A DNA stretch of 64,000 bases from Caldalkalibacillus salinus (GCF_016745835.1 NZ_JAERVL010000017.1:85813-149812), one strand, 5' to 3'; positions 1 through 8,761 are shown, numbered from the stretch's first letter. Numbers and translations are program-made. The notes: generated from the sequence alone by a model not told the origin.

Positions 1-2
1 TT

Positions 3-977
3 GTGGTTTTCGTCACCGATATGTATAGGTATCGTCCAATCGTGAATCAGGTACAAGAAGAACTATGGGGCGATGGTCCTTATCCTCCACGTACCATCGT
101 TGAAATTGACCGCTTGAATCAGGACGACATCTTTGAGGTACAAGGTACATTCTACGCACCTGAAGAAAGACAAAACAAACATGATAAAGTCCACACATTA
201 TATCCCGCGGGTGCGATTGAACCAACGGGCACTTGGAACTTAGGAACCCGTGCTGGAAATAACGTGTATGTGGCTGGTATGAGAGGGATTGACCCTGAAA
301 CAAACACCATTGTTGAAGATCCTGAAGAACGCATCCGTCAAGCGTTTGAGAACATGAAGGTCATTGCAGCAGAAGGTGGCGCGGGACTTGAAGATGCCTC
401 CCGTATCGTCGTTTACGTGACAGACATGTATAGATACCGTCCACTTGTTAACAAAGTGCAAGAAGAACTATGGGGAGACGGCCCTTATCCGCCACGTACC
501 ATTGTTGAAGTTGATCGTCTGAACCAAGATGATATCTTTGAAGTTGAAGGCACATTCTATGCGCCAGAAAAGAATACCAAGGCGGATGTCATAACCCTTT
601 CACCAGAAGGCGCGATTGAACCAACGGGGACTTGGGACCTAGGGACGCGTGCTGGAGATAACATCTATGTCGCCGGAATGAGAGGCATTGACCCTGAAAC
701 GAACACGATTGTTGAGGACCCTAAAGAACGCATCCGTCAAGCGTTTGAAAATATGAAATTAATCGCAGAATCTGAAGGCGCAACTTTACAGGATGCCTCT
801 CGCATCGTCGTTTACGTGACAGATATGTATCGATACCGTCCACTTGTCAACGAGGTGCAGAAAGAGCTATGGGGAGACCGTCCTTACCCTCCACGTACGA
901 TCATTGAAATCGATCGTCTGAACCAAGATGACATATTCGAAGTGGAAGGGACTTTCTACGCACCTGTAGCAGAGTAG
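3..977 (+). CDS. Tandem RidA (YjgF/UK114) domain protein, 5' end missing
   Basis: The frame is open to the left edge, so this is only the C-terminal 324 residues of a longer protein. It holds one C-terminal half-domain (residues 1-55) and two complete RidA-like domains (about 60-190 and 193-324). Each carries DASRIVVYVTDMYRYRP, then PPRTIVEVDRL and DDIFEVEGTFYAP. The Arg in PPRTIVE sits where RidA enzymes bind the carboxylate of 2-iminobutyrate, so each unit could keep enamine/imine deaminase chemistry. Normal RidA proteins are single domains of about 125 residues that trimerise; a covalent string of three or more is unusual. No signal peptide can be judged without the start. A strong terminator follows the stop codon. 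Family assignment is firm; substrate is unknown. Confidence 0.85.
   Translation: MVFVTDMYRYRPIVNQVQEELWGDGPYPPRTIVEIDRLNQDDIFEVQGTFYAPEERQNKHDKVHTLYPAGAIEPTGTWNLGTRAGNNVYVAGMRGIDPETNTIVEDPEERIRQAFENMKVIAAEGGAGLEDASRIVVYVTDMYRYRPLVNKVQEELWGDGPYPPRTIVEVDRLNQDDIFEVEGTFYAPEKNTKADVITLSPEGAIEPTGTWDLGTRAGDNIYVAGMRGIDPETNTIVEDPKERIRQAFENMKLIAESEGATLQDASRIVVYVTDMYRYRPLVNEVQKELWGDRPYPPRTIIEIDRLNQDDIFEVEGTFYAPVAE
12..977 (+). repeat. Direct repeats encoding RidA modules, period 405 and 399 bp
   Basis: The same codons (VTDMYRYRP) begin near 12, 417 and 816. The unit lengths are therefore 135 and 133 codons. Long stretches are nearly identical at DNA level, for example around CAAGCGTTTGA (near 340 and 740), which points to fairly recent internal duplication. 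The linker differs: the first unit has a longer Lys/Asn/His-rich linker near residues 55-65. Confidence 0.85.
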
Positions 978-1031
978 AAGCAAAGTAAGCAAAGAAAACA
1001 TCATCAAAAATCTCATTTATAGAGCTATAAG

Positions 1032-1060
1032 AGCCCTCTTCATCTAAGAAGAGGGCTTTT
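1032..1060 (+). terminator. Intrinsic terminator after the RidA gene
   Basis: AGCCCTCTT pairs with AAGAGGGCT and is followed by TTTT; it lies 55 bp after the stop codon. Confidence 0.85.
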
Positions 1061-1158
1061 ACTGTCTCTTTTTATTACTGTTGTTAGGTGTGTTTTTACT
1101 GAGATGTCCTGAATGATTTATCTGTTAATATTACTAGTTAATATTACTCTTAATTCGA

Positions 1159-2076
1159 TTATGAGCGGTGCTGCTTATACACGCTTTGCTTTGAAATGTC
1201 CTCAATAGCTTTGATTTCAGCAGGGGTAAGTGGCGAAGTATGGGCCGTTTCAAGAATTTCCTGAAGTTGTTCAAGGCGACTCGCTCCCGGTATCACTGTG
1301 GCCACAGCGGGATGATTGAGCGTATAGCGTAAAGCTAGTTGGGCAAAGGTACGGCCACTTGATGCCATACGTTGCAACTGAGGTAAGACATCCTTTAATT
1401 CATGCTCGGAGTGGTCCAAGTAACCTTTTTCCGTTAGTTTATTCTCCCACCGATCTGTTAATAATCCTTTGGCGACAGGTCCACGCACGATCGCACTAAT
1501 CTTGTTCTGATGCATGAGGTCGAGTGTTTCCTCTTCTGGACGTCGATCTAGGATACTGTATTGCGTAAGGATAGAGACAATATTTGATCGTTTGACGTAT
1601 GCCTTAATCACATTAGGACGAATAGAGGAAATGCCGTAATAACGGATCCACCCCTCTTGCTTCAGTTCCTCAAACGCCTCTATGGTTTCATCAATCGGGT
1701 CATCAATCGTTCCCCCGTGTAATTGGTATAAATCTATATAATCTGTCTGCAGGCGCCGAAGGCTCTCTTTTACACCTGATTTAATGTGTGCTTTACTAGG
1801 GTCCCAATACCATCCGTCCCCGTTTTCGCTCCAGCGGTTCCCCACCTTCGTCGCCAGGATGACGTCCTGACGCTTCCCCTGTAACGCTTGACCGACAAGT
1901 GTTTCATTATACCCGCGTTCGTATAGGTCCGCAGTATCTAAGAAGTTAACGCCTTGGTCTATGGCCTCGTGAATCATGCTGATCCCTTGCGCTTCACTCT
2001 CACGTTCAAAGGACATACACCCTAACCCGATCTCACTGACATATAAGTCGCTTTGTCCTAACTGATTTTTCTTCAC
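1159..2076 (-). CDS. Aldo/keto reductase family protein
   Basis: A 305-residue AKR TIM barrel, probably an NADPH-dependent oxidoreductase of small carbonyl compounds in the cytoplasm. The catalytic tetrad is visible: Asp and Tyr in NFLDTADLYERGYNE, Lys in ILATKVG and His in YQLHGG. The C-terminal part has the cofactor-binding VATVIPGASRLEQLQE. The start is a GTG at 2076, chosen because AAGGAGAG lies 7 bp upstream and the N-terminus matches the usual KKxxLGxSxLxVSxIGLGCM pattern. It stands alone on the minus strand. The physiological substrate cannot be told from the sequence. Confidence 0.9.
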   Translation of the reverse strand: MKKNQLGQSDLYVSEIGLGCMSFERESEAQGISMIHEAIDQGVNFLDTADLYERGYNETLVGQALQGKRQDVILATKVGNRWSENGDGWYWDPSKAHIKSGVKESLRRLQTDYIDLYQLHGGTIDDPIDETIEAFEELKQEGWIRYYGISSIRPNVIKAYVKRSNIVSILTQYSILDRRPEEETLDLMHQNKISAIVRGPVAKGLLTDRWENKLTEKGYLDHSEHELKDVLPQLQRMASSGRTFAQLALRYTLNHPAVATVIPGASRLEQLQEILETAHTSPLTPAEIKAIEDISKQSVYKQHRS

Positions 2077-2168
2077 TTTTATCTCTCCTTCATTTTCTCA
2101 TTAAAGCTTGTCAAAAAGTCTTTATGTAGAGAACACCCTTGATATCTGCTATACACCAAGATCACGTC

Positions 2169-2214
2169 CAAAAAAACTAGCCCATGAACGACAATATCGT
2201 CCCGACTAGTTTTG
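2169..2214 (-). terminator. Intrinsic terminator after nfo
   Basis: Read on the minus strand, AAACTAG and CTAGTTT form the outer stem, with an inner GAC/GTC stem, followed by a run of seven T. It lies just downstream of the nfo stop and separates nfo from the aldo/keto reductase gene. Confidence 0.8.
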
Positions 2215-2228
2215 AGGTGTGAGGGAAT

Positions 2229-3098
2229 TTATTTTAGAGACGATTCTGCAAGGTTAGCGTCGTCGTCACCTCGAATGTAGGCGATCTCTTCTTTGTACTG
2301 CCCGAAAGGCGTTTCCAAGATAATAGGAAGGTCCTTGATGGCTTCATGGTGACAAATATCGCGTAGCGCTTCCTTTGGAATATGTCCGTCTGAAGCACCT
2401 ATGTTAGCATGACGGTCTTTTCTCGCACCTAAATCATATTTGGAGTCATTGAGATGCAGCACCTTCAATCGGTCTAGTCCTACGATGCGATCAAAGTCCT
2501 TCATGACAGTATCAAAATCATTGACGATATCGTAACCATACGCAAAGTTATGGCAGGTGTCCATACATACACCGAGAACATGACGCTTGTCTTCATCTAC
2601 CCCTTCTATAATTTGGGCAATCTCTTCAAAGCTGTTACCGACTTTACTTCCATCACCAGCCATCGTTTCTAATAAAACATTGACCTGCTCCTCACCAGTT
2701 AAAATTTGATTCAAGGAGCGAATGATATTATCCACCCCAACCTCAACACCTTGTTTCACATGCGACCCTGGGTGAAACACTAAATTCGGAATGCCGAGGT
2801 ATTCAGTACGCTTAATTTCATCGGCGAGCACTTCTTTCCCAATATTCCGTGCCTTGGACTCTCCTCCTAAATTAATATAATAAGGGGCGTGGACCACAAC
2901 ATCTTTAATATCTAGCCCATTTTCTTTCATCAGATCAAGGGCTTCTTCCTTATGAAATTTTGAAATATCTCTCGCCTTGCCTCCACGGTTACTTCTCGTG
3001 TAAATCATAAAGCTTGTCGCTTCATAAGATAGGCTCTCTTTTACTGCTGCGAGTAGTCCTTTTCCAGCAATACTAACGTTAGCACCAATTTTTAACAT
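2229..3098 (-). CDS. nfo: Endonuclease IV (deoxyribonuclease IV, AP endonuclease)
   Basis: Cleaves the phosphodiester bond 5' of abasic sites in base-excision repair, including spore DNA repair in bacilli. The protein is 289 residues from the ATG at 3098, which follows AAAGGAGATATTGAC; a further in-frame ATG at 3134 lacks a good ribosome binding site. The three-zinc TIM-barrel ligands are present in order: HAPYYINLG, FHPGSH, LLETMAG, CMDTCHNFA, HLNDSK, HANIG and ILETP. Length and start (MLKIGANVS) fit the family. It is followed by its own terminator, so it is probably monocistronic. Confidence 0.95.
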   Translation of the reverse strand: MLKIGANVSIAGKGLLAAVKESLSYEATSFMIYTRSNRGGKARDISKFHKEEALDLMKENGLDIKDVVVHAPYYINLGGESKARNIGKEVLADEIKRTEYLGIPNLVFHPGSHVKQGVEVGVDNIIRSLNQILTGEEQVNVLLETMAGDGSKVGNSFEEIAQIIEGVDEDKRHVLGVCMDTCHNFAYGYDIVNDFDTVMKDFDRIVGLDRLKVLHLNDSKYDLGARKDRHANIGASDGHIPKEALRDICHHEAIKDLPIILETPFGQYKEEIAYIRGDDDANLAESSLK

Positions 3099-3134
3099 GT
3101 CAATATCTCCTTTGACTTCTACATTACTCTCCAT

Positions 3135-3488
3135 ATTTACAGTGATATTAGCATTATAGCATTCTTCCCATACAAAAATAAGTATGATGCTTGATTTGGC
3201 ATCACGATCTCAGTGTTTCCTCCCTAAAAGCAAAGCCACTAGGTTTTACAGACACATCCCCAGGGTTGGCGCGTTCTAAAACATCAGATTTAAGGGCACC
3301 TCCCCAAATTAGGCTCTTACACAGGGCATGAGTCTATAGCATAGTGAATCATAACGCCATACACTTTAGTGAAAACACCTATTAGAGGAGCATGATCAGA
3401 GTGCTCTAAAATTGTCTAAGAAAATCGCTTTGATTGCTTTAATCGTTTTATCACTGAGTACATCCATGACATTAATCAGGAAAGGACG
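3135..3488. other. Intergenic stretch between nfo and the Pro/Gly-rich gene
   Basis: No convincing gene. CATACACT at 3358-3365 matches the -10 consensus of sporulation sigma-E promoters (plus strand, toward the Pro/Gly-rich gene), but no good -35 was found at the expected spacing. Confidence 0.35.
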
Positions 3489-3944
3489 ATGCACATGTAT
3501 ACCGAGGATACAAACCGTCAGCAAAATATACCGGGAGGACCTGGCGGATTCCAGCCATTCTTTCCACCAGGCCAAACACCTGGTTTTCCACCCGGACGGC
3601 CACCCGTTTTTCAGCCTAGTCCCACTCAACCAACACCACGCCCACCGGGATTTCAATTTCCGTTTGGCCAGTTCTTTGGTGGGGGACAGATAGGTGCACC
3701 AACATCTCCACCACCAGCATTCACCCCGGCGAAACCCCAATTTACAATCCAAGCCGTTGACCCCGGTGCCATACGCGGATGCTTATACCGTTTTACCTTT
3801 ATATGGACGCGTGGCGGAGGTTCCTTCTGGGCCTTTCCAATCTTCGTTGGTCCTCAATCCATCGCTGGCTTTCGTTGGACTGGATTTGGTTGGGTTTTCT
3901 TCGGCCTTGACTTGCGTTTTATTGATTATTTCCAATGTTACTAA
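3489..3944 (+). CDS. Pro/Gly-rich protein with conserved C-terminal domain, probably spore surface
   Basis: 151 residues. The N-terminal half (about 15-85) is a low-complexity Pro/Gly/Phe region full of PPG and FPPG motifs. The C-terminal half has the pattern VDPGAIRGCLYRFTFIW...FWAFP.FVGPQSIAGFRWTG..WVFFGLDLRFI..FQCY, which I associate with small proteins of spore-forming bacilli often mislabelled as transporters. Two Cys residues sit at either end of this domain. The start follows AGGAAAGG at 3478-3485. A sigma-E-like -10 lies upstream, which would suit a mother-cell-expressed coat or exosporium component, but that role is inference. Confidence 0.65.
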   Translation: MHMYTEDTNRQQNIPGGPGGFQPFFPPGQTPGFPPGRPPVFQPSPTQPTPRPPGFQFPFGQFFGGGQIGAPTSPPPAFTPAKPQFTIQAVDPGAIRGCLYRFTFIWTRGGGSFWAFPIFVGPQSIAGFRWTGFGWVFFGLDLRFIDYFQCY

Positions 3945-3978
3945 ACATAAAAATGAACGACTCACCATGCCCCCAAAA

Positions 3979-4013
3979 CGAGTAACCTGCTCCGTTCATG
4001 AGCAGGTTACTCA
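3979..4013. terminator. Bidirectional terminator between convergent genes
   Basis: A perfect 13-bp inverted repeat, GAGTAACCTGCTC, with a 7-nt loop. It serves the Pro/Gly-rich gene (plus) and also contains the stop codon of the kinase gene (minus). Confidence 0.85.
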
Positions 4014-6250
4014 TCTTTTATGGTCGGTAGCGCAATTGTAAATGTTGTCCCTTTGTCGACCTCACTTTGAACAGCAATCTGCCCATCCATCTCTTCGACG
4101 ATCCTGTAACTGGTCATCATGCCTAATCCAGTCCCTTTTTCCTTTGTTGTATAAAACGGTGTGCCGAGCTTTGCTAATGTTTGGGTGTCCATGCCCACAC
4201 CCGTGTCACTCAATTCAATATAGACATGGTCCTCTTCTTCTTTTAAAGTCATCAAGAGTTGTCCACCTTGTGCCATCGCTTCAATCGCGTTTTTTATCAA
4301 GTTAATCAGCACTTGTTTGAGCTTTTTAGGGTTCCCACGCACCAAGGATACAGGTTCAAAAGTCTTGTGTAGCTGAATCTGGTGCTCTTCAAATGTATTT
4401 TGGTACAGAACCATCAGCTCTTCTAAGATCTTTTGGACATCGATCTCTTTACAAGTCTCGTTATCTTTGGTACTAGCCAGATGGAGTAGATCCGTCACAA
4501 TCTCATTAACCCTTTCAATCTCCTCGATAATAATAGGGAAGAATGACGCTTGTTCCGTATGTTGCTCATTCCCTTTCCTGTATTTTAGACTCTCTTGTTT
4601 CTGTTTATTTCTGAGCATTTGCATGAAGCCTTTAATCGTTGTAAGCGGGTTCCGTATCTCATGAGCAAATCCTGCTGCCAGTTGGCCAACGGCTTTTAGC
4701 TTTTCGGTACGGATCAGTTCGCGTTCCATCTCTTTTTTCTCGGTTAAATCACTGAAGACGACAAGGATATCATCGATTTCTTCAGGCTGGTCTAATTTTG
4801 GCAGGCTAGAGACACTAGCGAAAAAGCAGCGGTACGCTTGGTCCATATGGCACTCAAACTCATGCCTCGTCGTCACTTCTCGCGTCGGATCTAAGCTTAG
4901 TAGCGAACAGTGTTCAACGAATGTACGTAACCGCTCATTATTTTTAGCCATTTCGCTCACTTTCTTCCCTAGTACGTCTTCTCTTTTGATTTGAAAGATA
5001 TCTTCACATGTGGCATTGAACGTCGTTATTTGCCCGTTAGACTTGTGAAAAGCAAAGACACCATTATCTGTTGTTTCTAAAATAAGGGTAGACTTGCGAT
5101 GACCTAGCTCTCTCTCTTCAAGTTTCTCTACCATTTGGTTAAACGTTGTATTCAATTGATCGATTTCTTGGTAAGACGTCATGTTTAACGGTTTTACTTT
5201 TTTTCCTGCTGCAAAATCAGTGGTGACGTTGACGAGATCTTGGACAGGATTTAGGATACTTTCACCTAATTTATACACTGCTATCATGGTCATGAATAAC
5301 ATCATAGAAAATAATAGAATATAGCGTTCAACAAGCTGATCTAGAGGACCGAGCCACTCTTCCTCTGGTGTGGAGATGACGACATACCAATCATGATCAA
5401 AGCCATGTTGGTGCTCTATTGGTGCAATCGCATTCAATGTCCCCTCCGCCTCATTGGTAAACAAAGCATTAGATTGCGCTAATTGTTTAATGTCTGCCGT
5501 TGTCAAATCGTTCTGTTCAATATAGTTGTCTACAAGGATACGGTCTAACTCAGGATGTATAATAACATCCCCGTTACCGTTAATCAGGAAAGCAAAGCCA
5601 TTTAAACCGATATTCTCTTGTTCTACACGGAAGCTATCGATTTTTTCCCATAGGTAATTGAGGTCAAATGACGGCGCAATAACACCCATCGGATCCTGAT
5701 CATCGTTATAAACCATAGCCGCTATAGGTAAAACCGGACTATTATAATCGGGAGACATATAGATGTCAGAAATGTACGCACCATGCTCTAAGGTTTGCTG
5801 GAACCATGGCTTATCATATAAGTTCATGCCATATGCCACTTGGTCTGTGTGAACGTCTACATTGCCATTCAAATCAGTCAGGATACTAACAAAATAAACA
5901 TCCCTCATCTGTATAAAATGTTCCATTTGTTCTAGAATCTCATCTTTGCTAGATTCTGGATTTGTAATAATAGGATTACGTGACAGTAAAGTCACTTCGG
6001 CAATTCTCTCAGCAATGAGATCATCTATAGACACTGCGAGCGTATTCGCATAGATATTTAGCGTTTGCTTGACTTGTGTATGTAAATCATCTTTTTGGGA
6101 TTGAAAAGTAAAAAACCAAATAAGGGTCATAGGAATGGCTGTAATAAGTAAAGAGAAAACCATTAACTTCGTGCGGAGTGTTTTTGAGATCAACGTAAGC
6201 ACTTCCTCTATGCTTCGACAAATTAAGACATTATTTTTCTCTTCTTTCAT
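4007..6250 (-). CDS. Membrane sensor histidine kinase (dCache-HAMP-PAS-HisKA-HATPase)
   Basis: About 747 residues. A transmembrane segment (about 30-52) is followed by an extracellular double Cache domain (about 60-300, with DKPWFQQTL and FLINGNGDVIIHP), a second membrane segment (about 312-332), HAMP (to about 385), PAS (about 390-500), then HisKA with phospho-acceptor His near 530 in GFAHEIRNPLTTIKGF. The ATPase N, G1, F and G2 boxes are NLIKNAIEAM, DTGVGM, PFYTTK and GTGLGM. The H-box is of the type found in Bacillus kinases that feed the sporulation phosphorelay. No response regulator lies next to it, so it is an orphan; phosphotransfer to Spo0F is plausible but not shown. The start is uncertain between ATG 6250 and TTG 6259. 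Confidence 0.85.
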   Translation of the reverse strand: MKEEKNNVLICRSIEEVLTLISKTLRTKLMVFSLLITAIPMTLIWFFTFQSQKDDLHTQVKQTLNIYANTLAVSIDDLIAERIAEVTLLSRNPIITNPESSKDEILEQMEHFIQMRDVYFVSILTDLNGNVDVHTDQVAYGMNLYDKPWFQQTLEHGAYISDIYMSPDYNSPVLPIAAMVYNDDQDPMGVIAPSFDLNYLWEKIDSFRVEQENIGLNGFAFLINGNGDVIIHPELDRILVDNYIEQNDLTTADIKQLAQSNALFTNEAEGTLNAIAPIEHQHGFDHDWYVVISTPEEEWLGPLDQLVERYILLFSMMLFMTMIAVYKLGESILNPVQDLVNVTTDFAAGKKVKPLNMTSYQEIDQLNTTFNQMVEKLEERELGHRKSTLILETTDNGVFAFHKSNGQITTFNATCEDIFQIKREDVLGKKVSEMAKNNERLRTFVEHCSLLSLDPTREVTTRHEFECHMDQAYRCFFASVSSLPKLDQPEEIDDILVVFSDLTEKKEMERELIRTEKLKAVGQLAAGFAHEIRNPLTTIKGFMQMLRNKQKQESLKYRKGNEQHTEQASFFPIIIEEIERVNEIVTDLLHLASTKDNETCKEIDVQKILEELMVLYQNTFEEHQIQLHKTFEPVSLVRGNPKKLKQVLINLIKNAIEAMAQGGQLLMTLKEEEDHVYIELSDTGVGMDTQTLAKLGTPFYTTKEKGTGLGMMTSYRIVEEMDGQIAVQSEVDKGTTFTIALPTIKDE

Positions 6251-6450
6251 TATAAACAAACCCTATTGGAAAACAAAGACTCAATTCGTTTAGCTGTTTA
6301 AAATCTCGCTAAACGCCATAGAAGGTGCGATTAGCACGGTTGTCAGTTGTTTCAAAGTCTTAATTATGATACATTAGTGCCGAGTTGTCTCAGGTGGCAA
6401 CAGATTGACCAAGGACTTTTATACCATATAACCATATAAAGGAGTTCAGA

Positions 6451-7668
6451 TTGTTGATGCAAATTTTTAGACAATGGTATATCGACTATATTGTGCCATT
6501 TTTAGACCTTTATTTATGGCTCGATTTCGGTTTAGCTGCACTAATATCCACCATTATCTTTTTGGCTTTTTGGTTATTTAGGAAGATTTTTACGCGGTAT
6601 ATATTTAACCTCATATTAAGATTTACTGAAAACACCAAGTTTGACCTGGACCGATCCGTCGTTGTCGCCTTCGAAAAACCATTGCGGTCTTTATTTATTG
6701 TGCTGGGATTGTATGTATCACTGAAGTACTTTTTCGGTCATTTACCGCTCATAGACGATGCACGGGAGATAAACGATAGCCTCTTTACGTTGTTTCGAGC
6801 CTCCGTTATTGTCCTCATCGCCCAGGGGCTTTATCGCTTATCCAGTGAAACATCAACTTGGCTTGAACGATTTGGGCAACGATTTGGCTACCAATTCGAT
6901 CGCATCATCATGCCTTTTATCTCAAAGGTCCTACGCTTTGTGATCATTGCACTGGCTTTTAGTATGGTTGCACTGGAATTCGATTATAATGTGAGTGGAT
7001 TTATTGCAGGGCTGGGATTGGGTGGTTTAGCCTTCGCTCTTGCCGCTAAGGATACCGTCGGGAATATCTTTGGAGGCATCGTCATTATCACCGAGAAGCC
7101 TTTTACGATTGGCGATTGGATTGAAACCCCAACAGTGGAGGGAACCGTCGAAGACCTCACCTTCCGAAGTACCAAGGTGCGTACTTTTGCCCAGGGGGTT
7201 GTCACCGTTCCGAACTCCACGTTAGCGAATGAAGCTATCACAAACTGGACCAAAATGGGCAGAAGACGAATCACCTTTCATTTGGGTGTTACTTATGGTA
7301 CACCGAGGGATAAAATTAAAGCGTGCGTCGATCAAATTCGTAATATGCTCCGGCAACACCCTGACATCGATCAGGAAACTCTGTTCGTTAATTTTGATAA
7401 ATTTAATGATAGCAGCCTCGATATCTTTCTGTACTTCTTTACAAAAACGACAGACTGGGGCGAATGGTTACAAGTTAAAGAGGACTGTAACTTACGCATC
7501 ATGGAGATTTTAGAAAAAGAAAACGTCTCTATTGCCTTTCCTAGTCGCAGTCTATACGTCGAAAGTACACCTGAACAAACATCTCTGGCAGACACAGAAG
7601 ATAATAGTCAATCAGAGGAAAGCACGGATAGCACAGGAGAACCAGGAGGATCAAGACGATCAGATTAA
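6451..7668 (+). CDS. Small-conductance mechanosensitive channel (MscS family)
   Basis: 405 residues with three or more hydrophobic segments (about 25-45, 70-90, 110-130, 155-185), then the pore helix GFIAGLGLGGLAFALAAKDTVGNIFGG and the conserved IGDWIE.....GTVEDLTFRSTKVRTF of the MscS beta domain. The tail is acidic and Ser/Thr-rich. It opens on membrane tension to release solutes during hypo-osmotic shock. The start is probably TTG at 6451, because AAAGGAG ends 6 nt upstream, while the ATG at 6457 is 12 nt away. It is divergent from the kinase and ends in a terminator. Confidence 0.92.
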   Translation: MLMQIFRQWYIDYIVPFLDLYLWLDFGLAALISTIIFLAFWLFRKIFTRYIFNLILRFTENTKFDLDRSVVVAFEKPLRSLFIVLGLYVSLKYFFGHLPLIDDAREINDSLFTLFRASVIVLIAQGLYRLSSETSTWLERFGQRFGYQFDRIIMPFISKVLRFVIIALAFSMVALEFDYNVSGFIAGLGLGGLAFALAAKDTVGNIFGGIVIITEKPFTIGDWIETPTVEGTVEDLTFRSTKVRTFAQGVVTVPNSTLANEAITNWTKMGRRRITFHLGVTYGTPRDKIKACVDQIRNMLRQHPDIDQETLFVNFDKFNDSSLDIFLYFFTKTTDWGEWLQVKEDCNLRIMEILEKENVSIAFPSRSLYVESTPEQTSLADTEDNSQSEESTDSTGEPGGSRRSD

Positions 7669-7753
7669 AGGGGTCAACAAGGGCGCCATTACCATGGCAA
7701 GTGTCATAACACTGGTAAACATAGAATGAATATAACCAAACCAACCATCATAA

Positions 7754-7799
7754 AGGCGTGTGCTTTGGGAAGATAATGAACCAGACACACGCCTTTTTT
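7754..7799 (+). terminator. Intrinsic terminator after the MscS gene
   Basis: AGGCGTGTG and CACACGCCT pair, followed by TTTTTT. It could also stop minus-strand transcription from the SMR genes, though with a weaker T tract. Confidence 0.85.
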
Positions 7800-7936
7800 G
7801 CATCATTTAATTAACGTTCTTTTGCATGGCAATAAATTTATATGATGCTTTTTTGTGCTTGCATGTGATTGATCGATTTATTGATTTTACGACCGATCTT
7901 TATTCTATCCTTAATTTAATAATAAGATCAAAGATA

Positions 7937-8251
7937 TCAAGTGGTGAGTTTAAGCCCGATCACGCCTATGACAATACAAAAAATAAAAAACAGCATTTTT
8001 TGATTAAACGCATCTTTAAACCATAAAATACCCACGGCTACACTCCCTACGGCCCCGATAGCCGTCCATATCGCATAGGCTGTACCTAAAGGGAGAAATT
8101 GTAGGGCGTAAGACAGTAAATAGAAGCTCAATGCACCCGCCACACTCATGGCTAGTGTCGCGCCCCAACGTTTAAACCCCTGAGATAATTTGAGGAAGGT
8201 GACGAACAATATCTCGAACAAACCGGCAACGAACAATGCTACCCAGGCCAT
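7937..8251 (-). CDS. SMR family exporter subunit (SugE/Gdx type)
   Basis: 104 residues, four transmembrane helices, typical SMR size. MAWVALFVAGLFEILFVTFLK carries the essential TM1 Glu, and LPLGTAYAIWTAIGAVGSV is the TM3 signature of the Gdx/SugE branch. It starts one base after its partner gene ends, so the two are cotranscribed and probably form a heterodimer like YkkC/YkkD (GdnCD). Export of guanidinium or quaternary ammonium compounds is inferred from the family. No guanidine riboswitch was recognised upstream. Confidence 0.88.
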   Translation of the reverse strand: MAWVALFVAGLFEILFVTFLKLSQGFKRWGATLAMSVAGALSFYLLSYALQFLPLGTAYAIWTAIGAVGSVAVGILWFKDAFNQKMLFFIFCIVIGVIGLKLTT

Positions 8252-8252
8252 A

Positions 8253-8609
8253 TTATGACTCTCCCTTCACTGTCGTCGTGTCTGTGTACTTTGAGGAAGA
8301 CGCTCCCTTTAAACCGATAATGCCTATGATTAATAACGTTAAAAATAAAAGTCTGAGCCACTCCACAGGCTCTTCGAAATACATCATTCCTATGATCGAG
8401 GTTCCTACTGTCCCGATACCAGTAAAAGCTGTGTATACAGTTCCCATAGGGAGAAAATTCATGGCCTTCGCGATCGCCCAAAGGCTGACCATAATCAGAA
8501 TGGCCGTTATGATACTAGGGATGAACTGAGTGAAGCCTTCTGATAGCTTTAACCCTACAACCCACCCTATTTCAAATACGCCTCCGATGATAATATAGAT
8601 CCATCCCAT
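8253..8609 (-). CDS. SMR family exporter subunit, partner
   Basis: 118 residues from the ATG at 8609 (an in-frame GTG at 8618 is too close to the GGGG ribosome binding site). MGWIYIIIGGVFEIGWVVGLKLSEGF has the TM1 Glu and LPMGTVYTAFTGIGTVG the TM3 motif, with a short hydrophilic C-terminal tail rich in Ser/Thr/Lys that the partner lacks. Paired SMR genes normally assemble as antiparallel heterodimers driven by proton exchange. The first gene of a two-gene operon with a recognisable promoter upstream. Confidence 0.88.
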   Translation of the reverse strand: MGWIYIIIGGVFEIGWVVGLKLSEGFTQFIPSIITAILIMVSLWAIAKAMNFLPMGTVYTAFTGIGTVGTSIIGMMYFEEPVEWLRLLFLTLLIIGIIGLKGASSSKYTDTTTVKGES

Positions 8610-8650
8610 GGTTGTCACGCCCCTTCATACCGATCTACTAAAGTGATTCG

Positions 8651-8690
8651 ATCATATCAATTATTCATATAGCATGGCAAATGAATTGAT
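8651..8690 (-). promoter_or_regulatory. Sigma-A-type promoter and imperfect inverted repeat upstream of the SMR pair
   Basis: On the minus strand, TTGCCA (8675-8680) and TATGAT (8651-8656) are separated by 18 bp. ATCAATT...CAT (8656-8668) and ATGAATTGAT (8681-8690) form an imperfect inverted repeat across the -35 box, a possible repressor operator. Confidence 0.5.
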
Positions 8691-8723
8691 CGGTTATAGC
8701 CAAGCCGTGTCGCTCAAGACAAC

Positions 8724-8761
8724 AAAAAAAGCGCCGTTTGTTTTTCAAACGACGCTTTTTT
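8724..8761 (-). terminator. Intrinsic terminator after the SLH-subtilase gene
   Basis: AAGCG(C/T)CGTTTG arms around a 5-nt loop, with runs of A and T on both sides; works in either direction. Confidence 0.85.

Noticed and set aside
3396..3752. Minus-strand 118-residue ORF opposite the Pro/Gly-rich gene.
   Set aside because: Trp/Arg/Cys-heavy composition is that of the antisense of a Pro/Gly-rich sequence; no ribosome binding site.
6405..6432. TTGACC and TATAAC, 16 bp apart, as promoter of the MscS gene.
   Set aside because: Transcription would start at about 6439, inside the ribosome binding site, leaving no usable leader.
8619..8723. Guanidine-I (ykkC) riboswitch before the SMR pair.
   Set aside because: None of the conserved ykkC blocks was found on the minus strand between the promoter and the gene.
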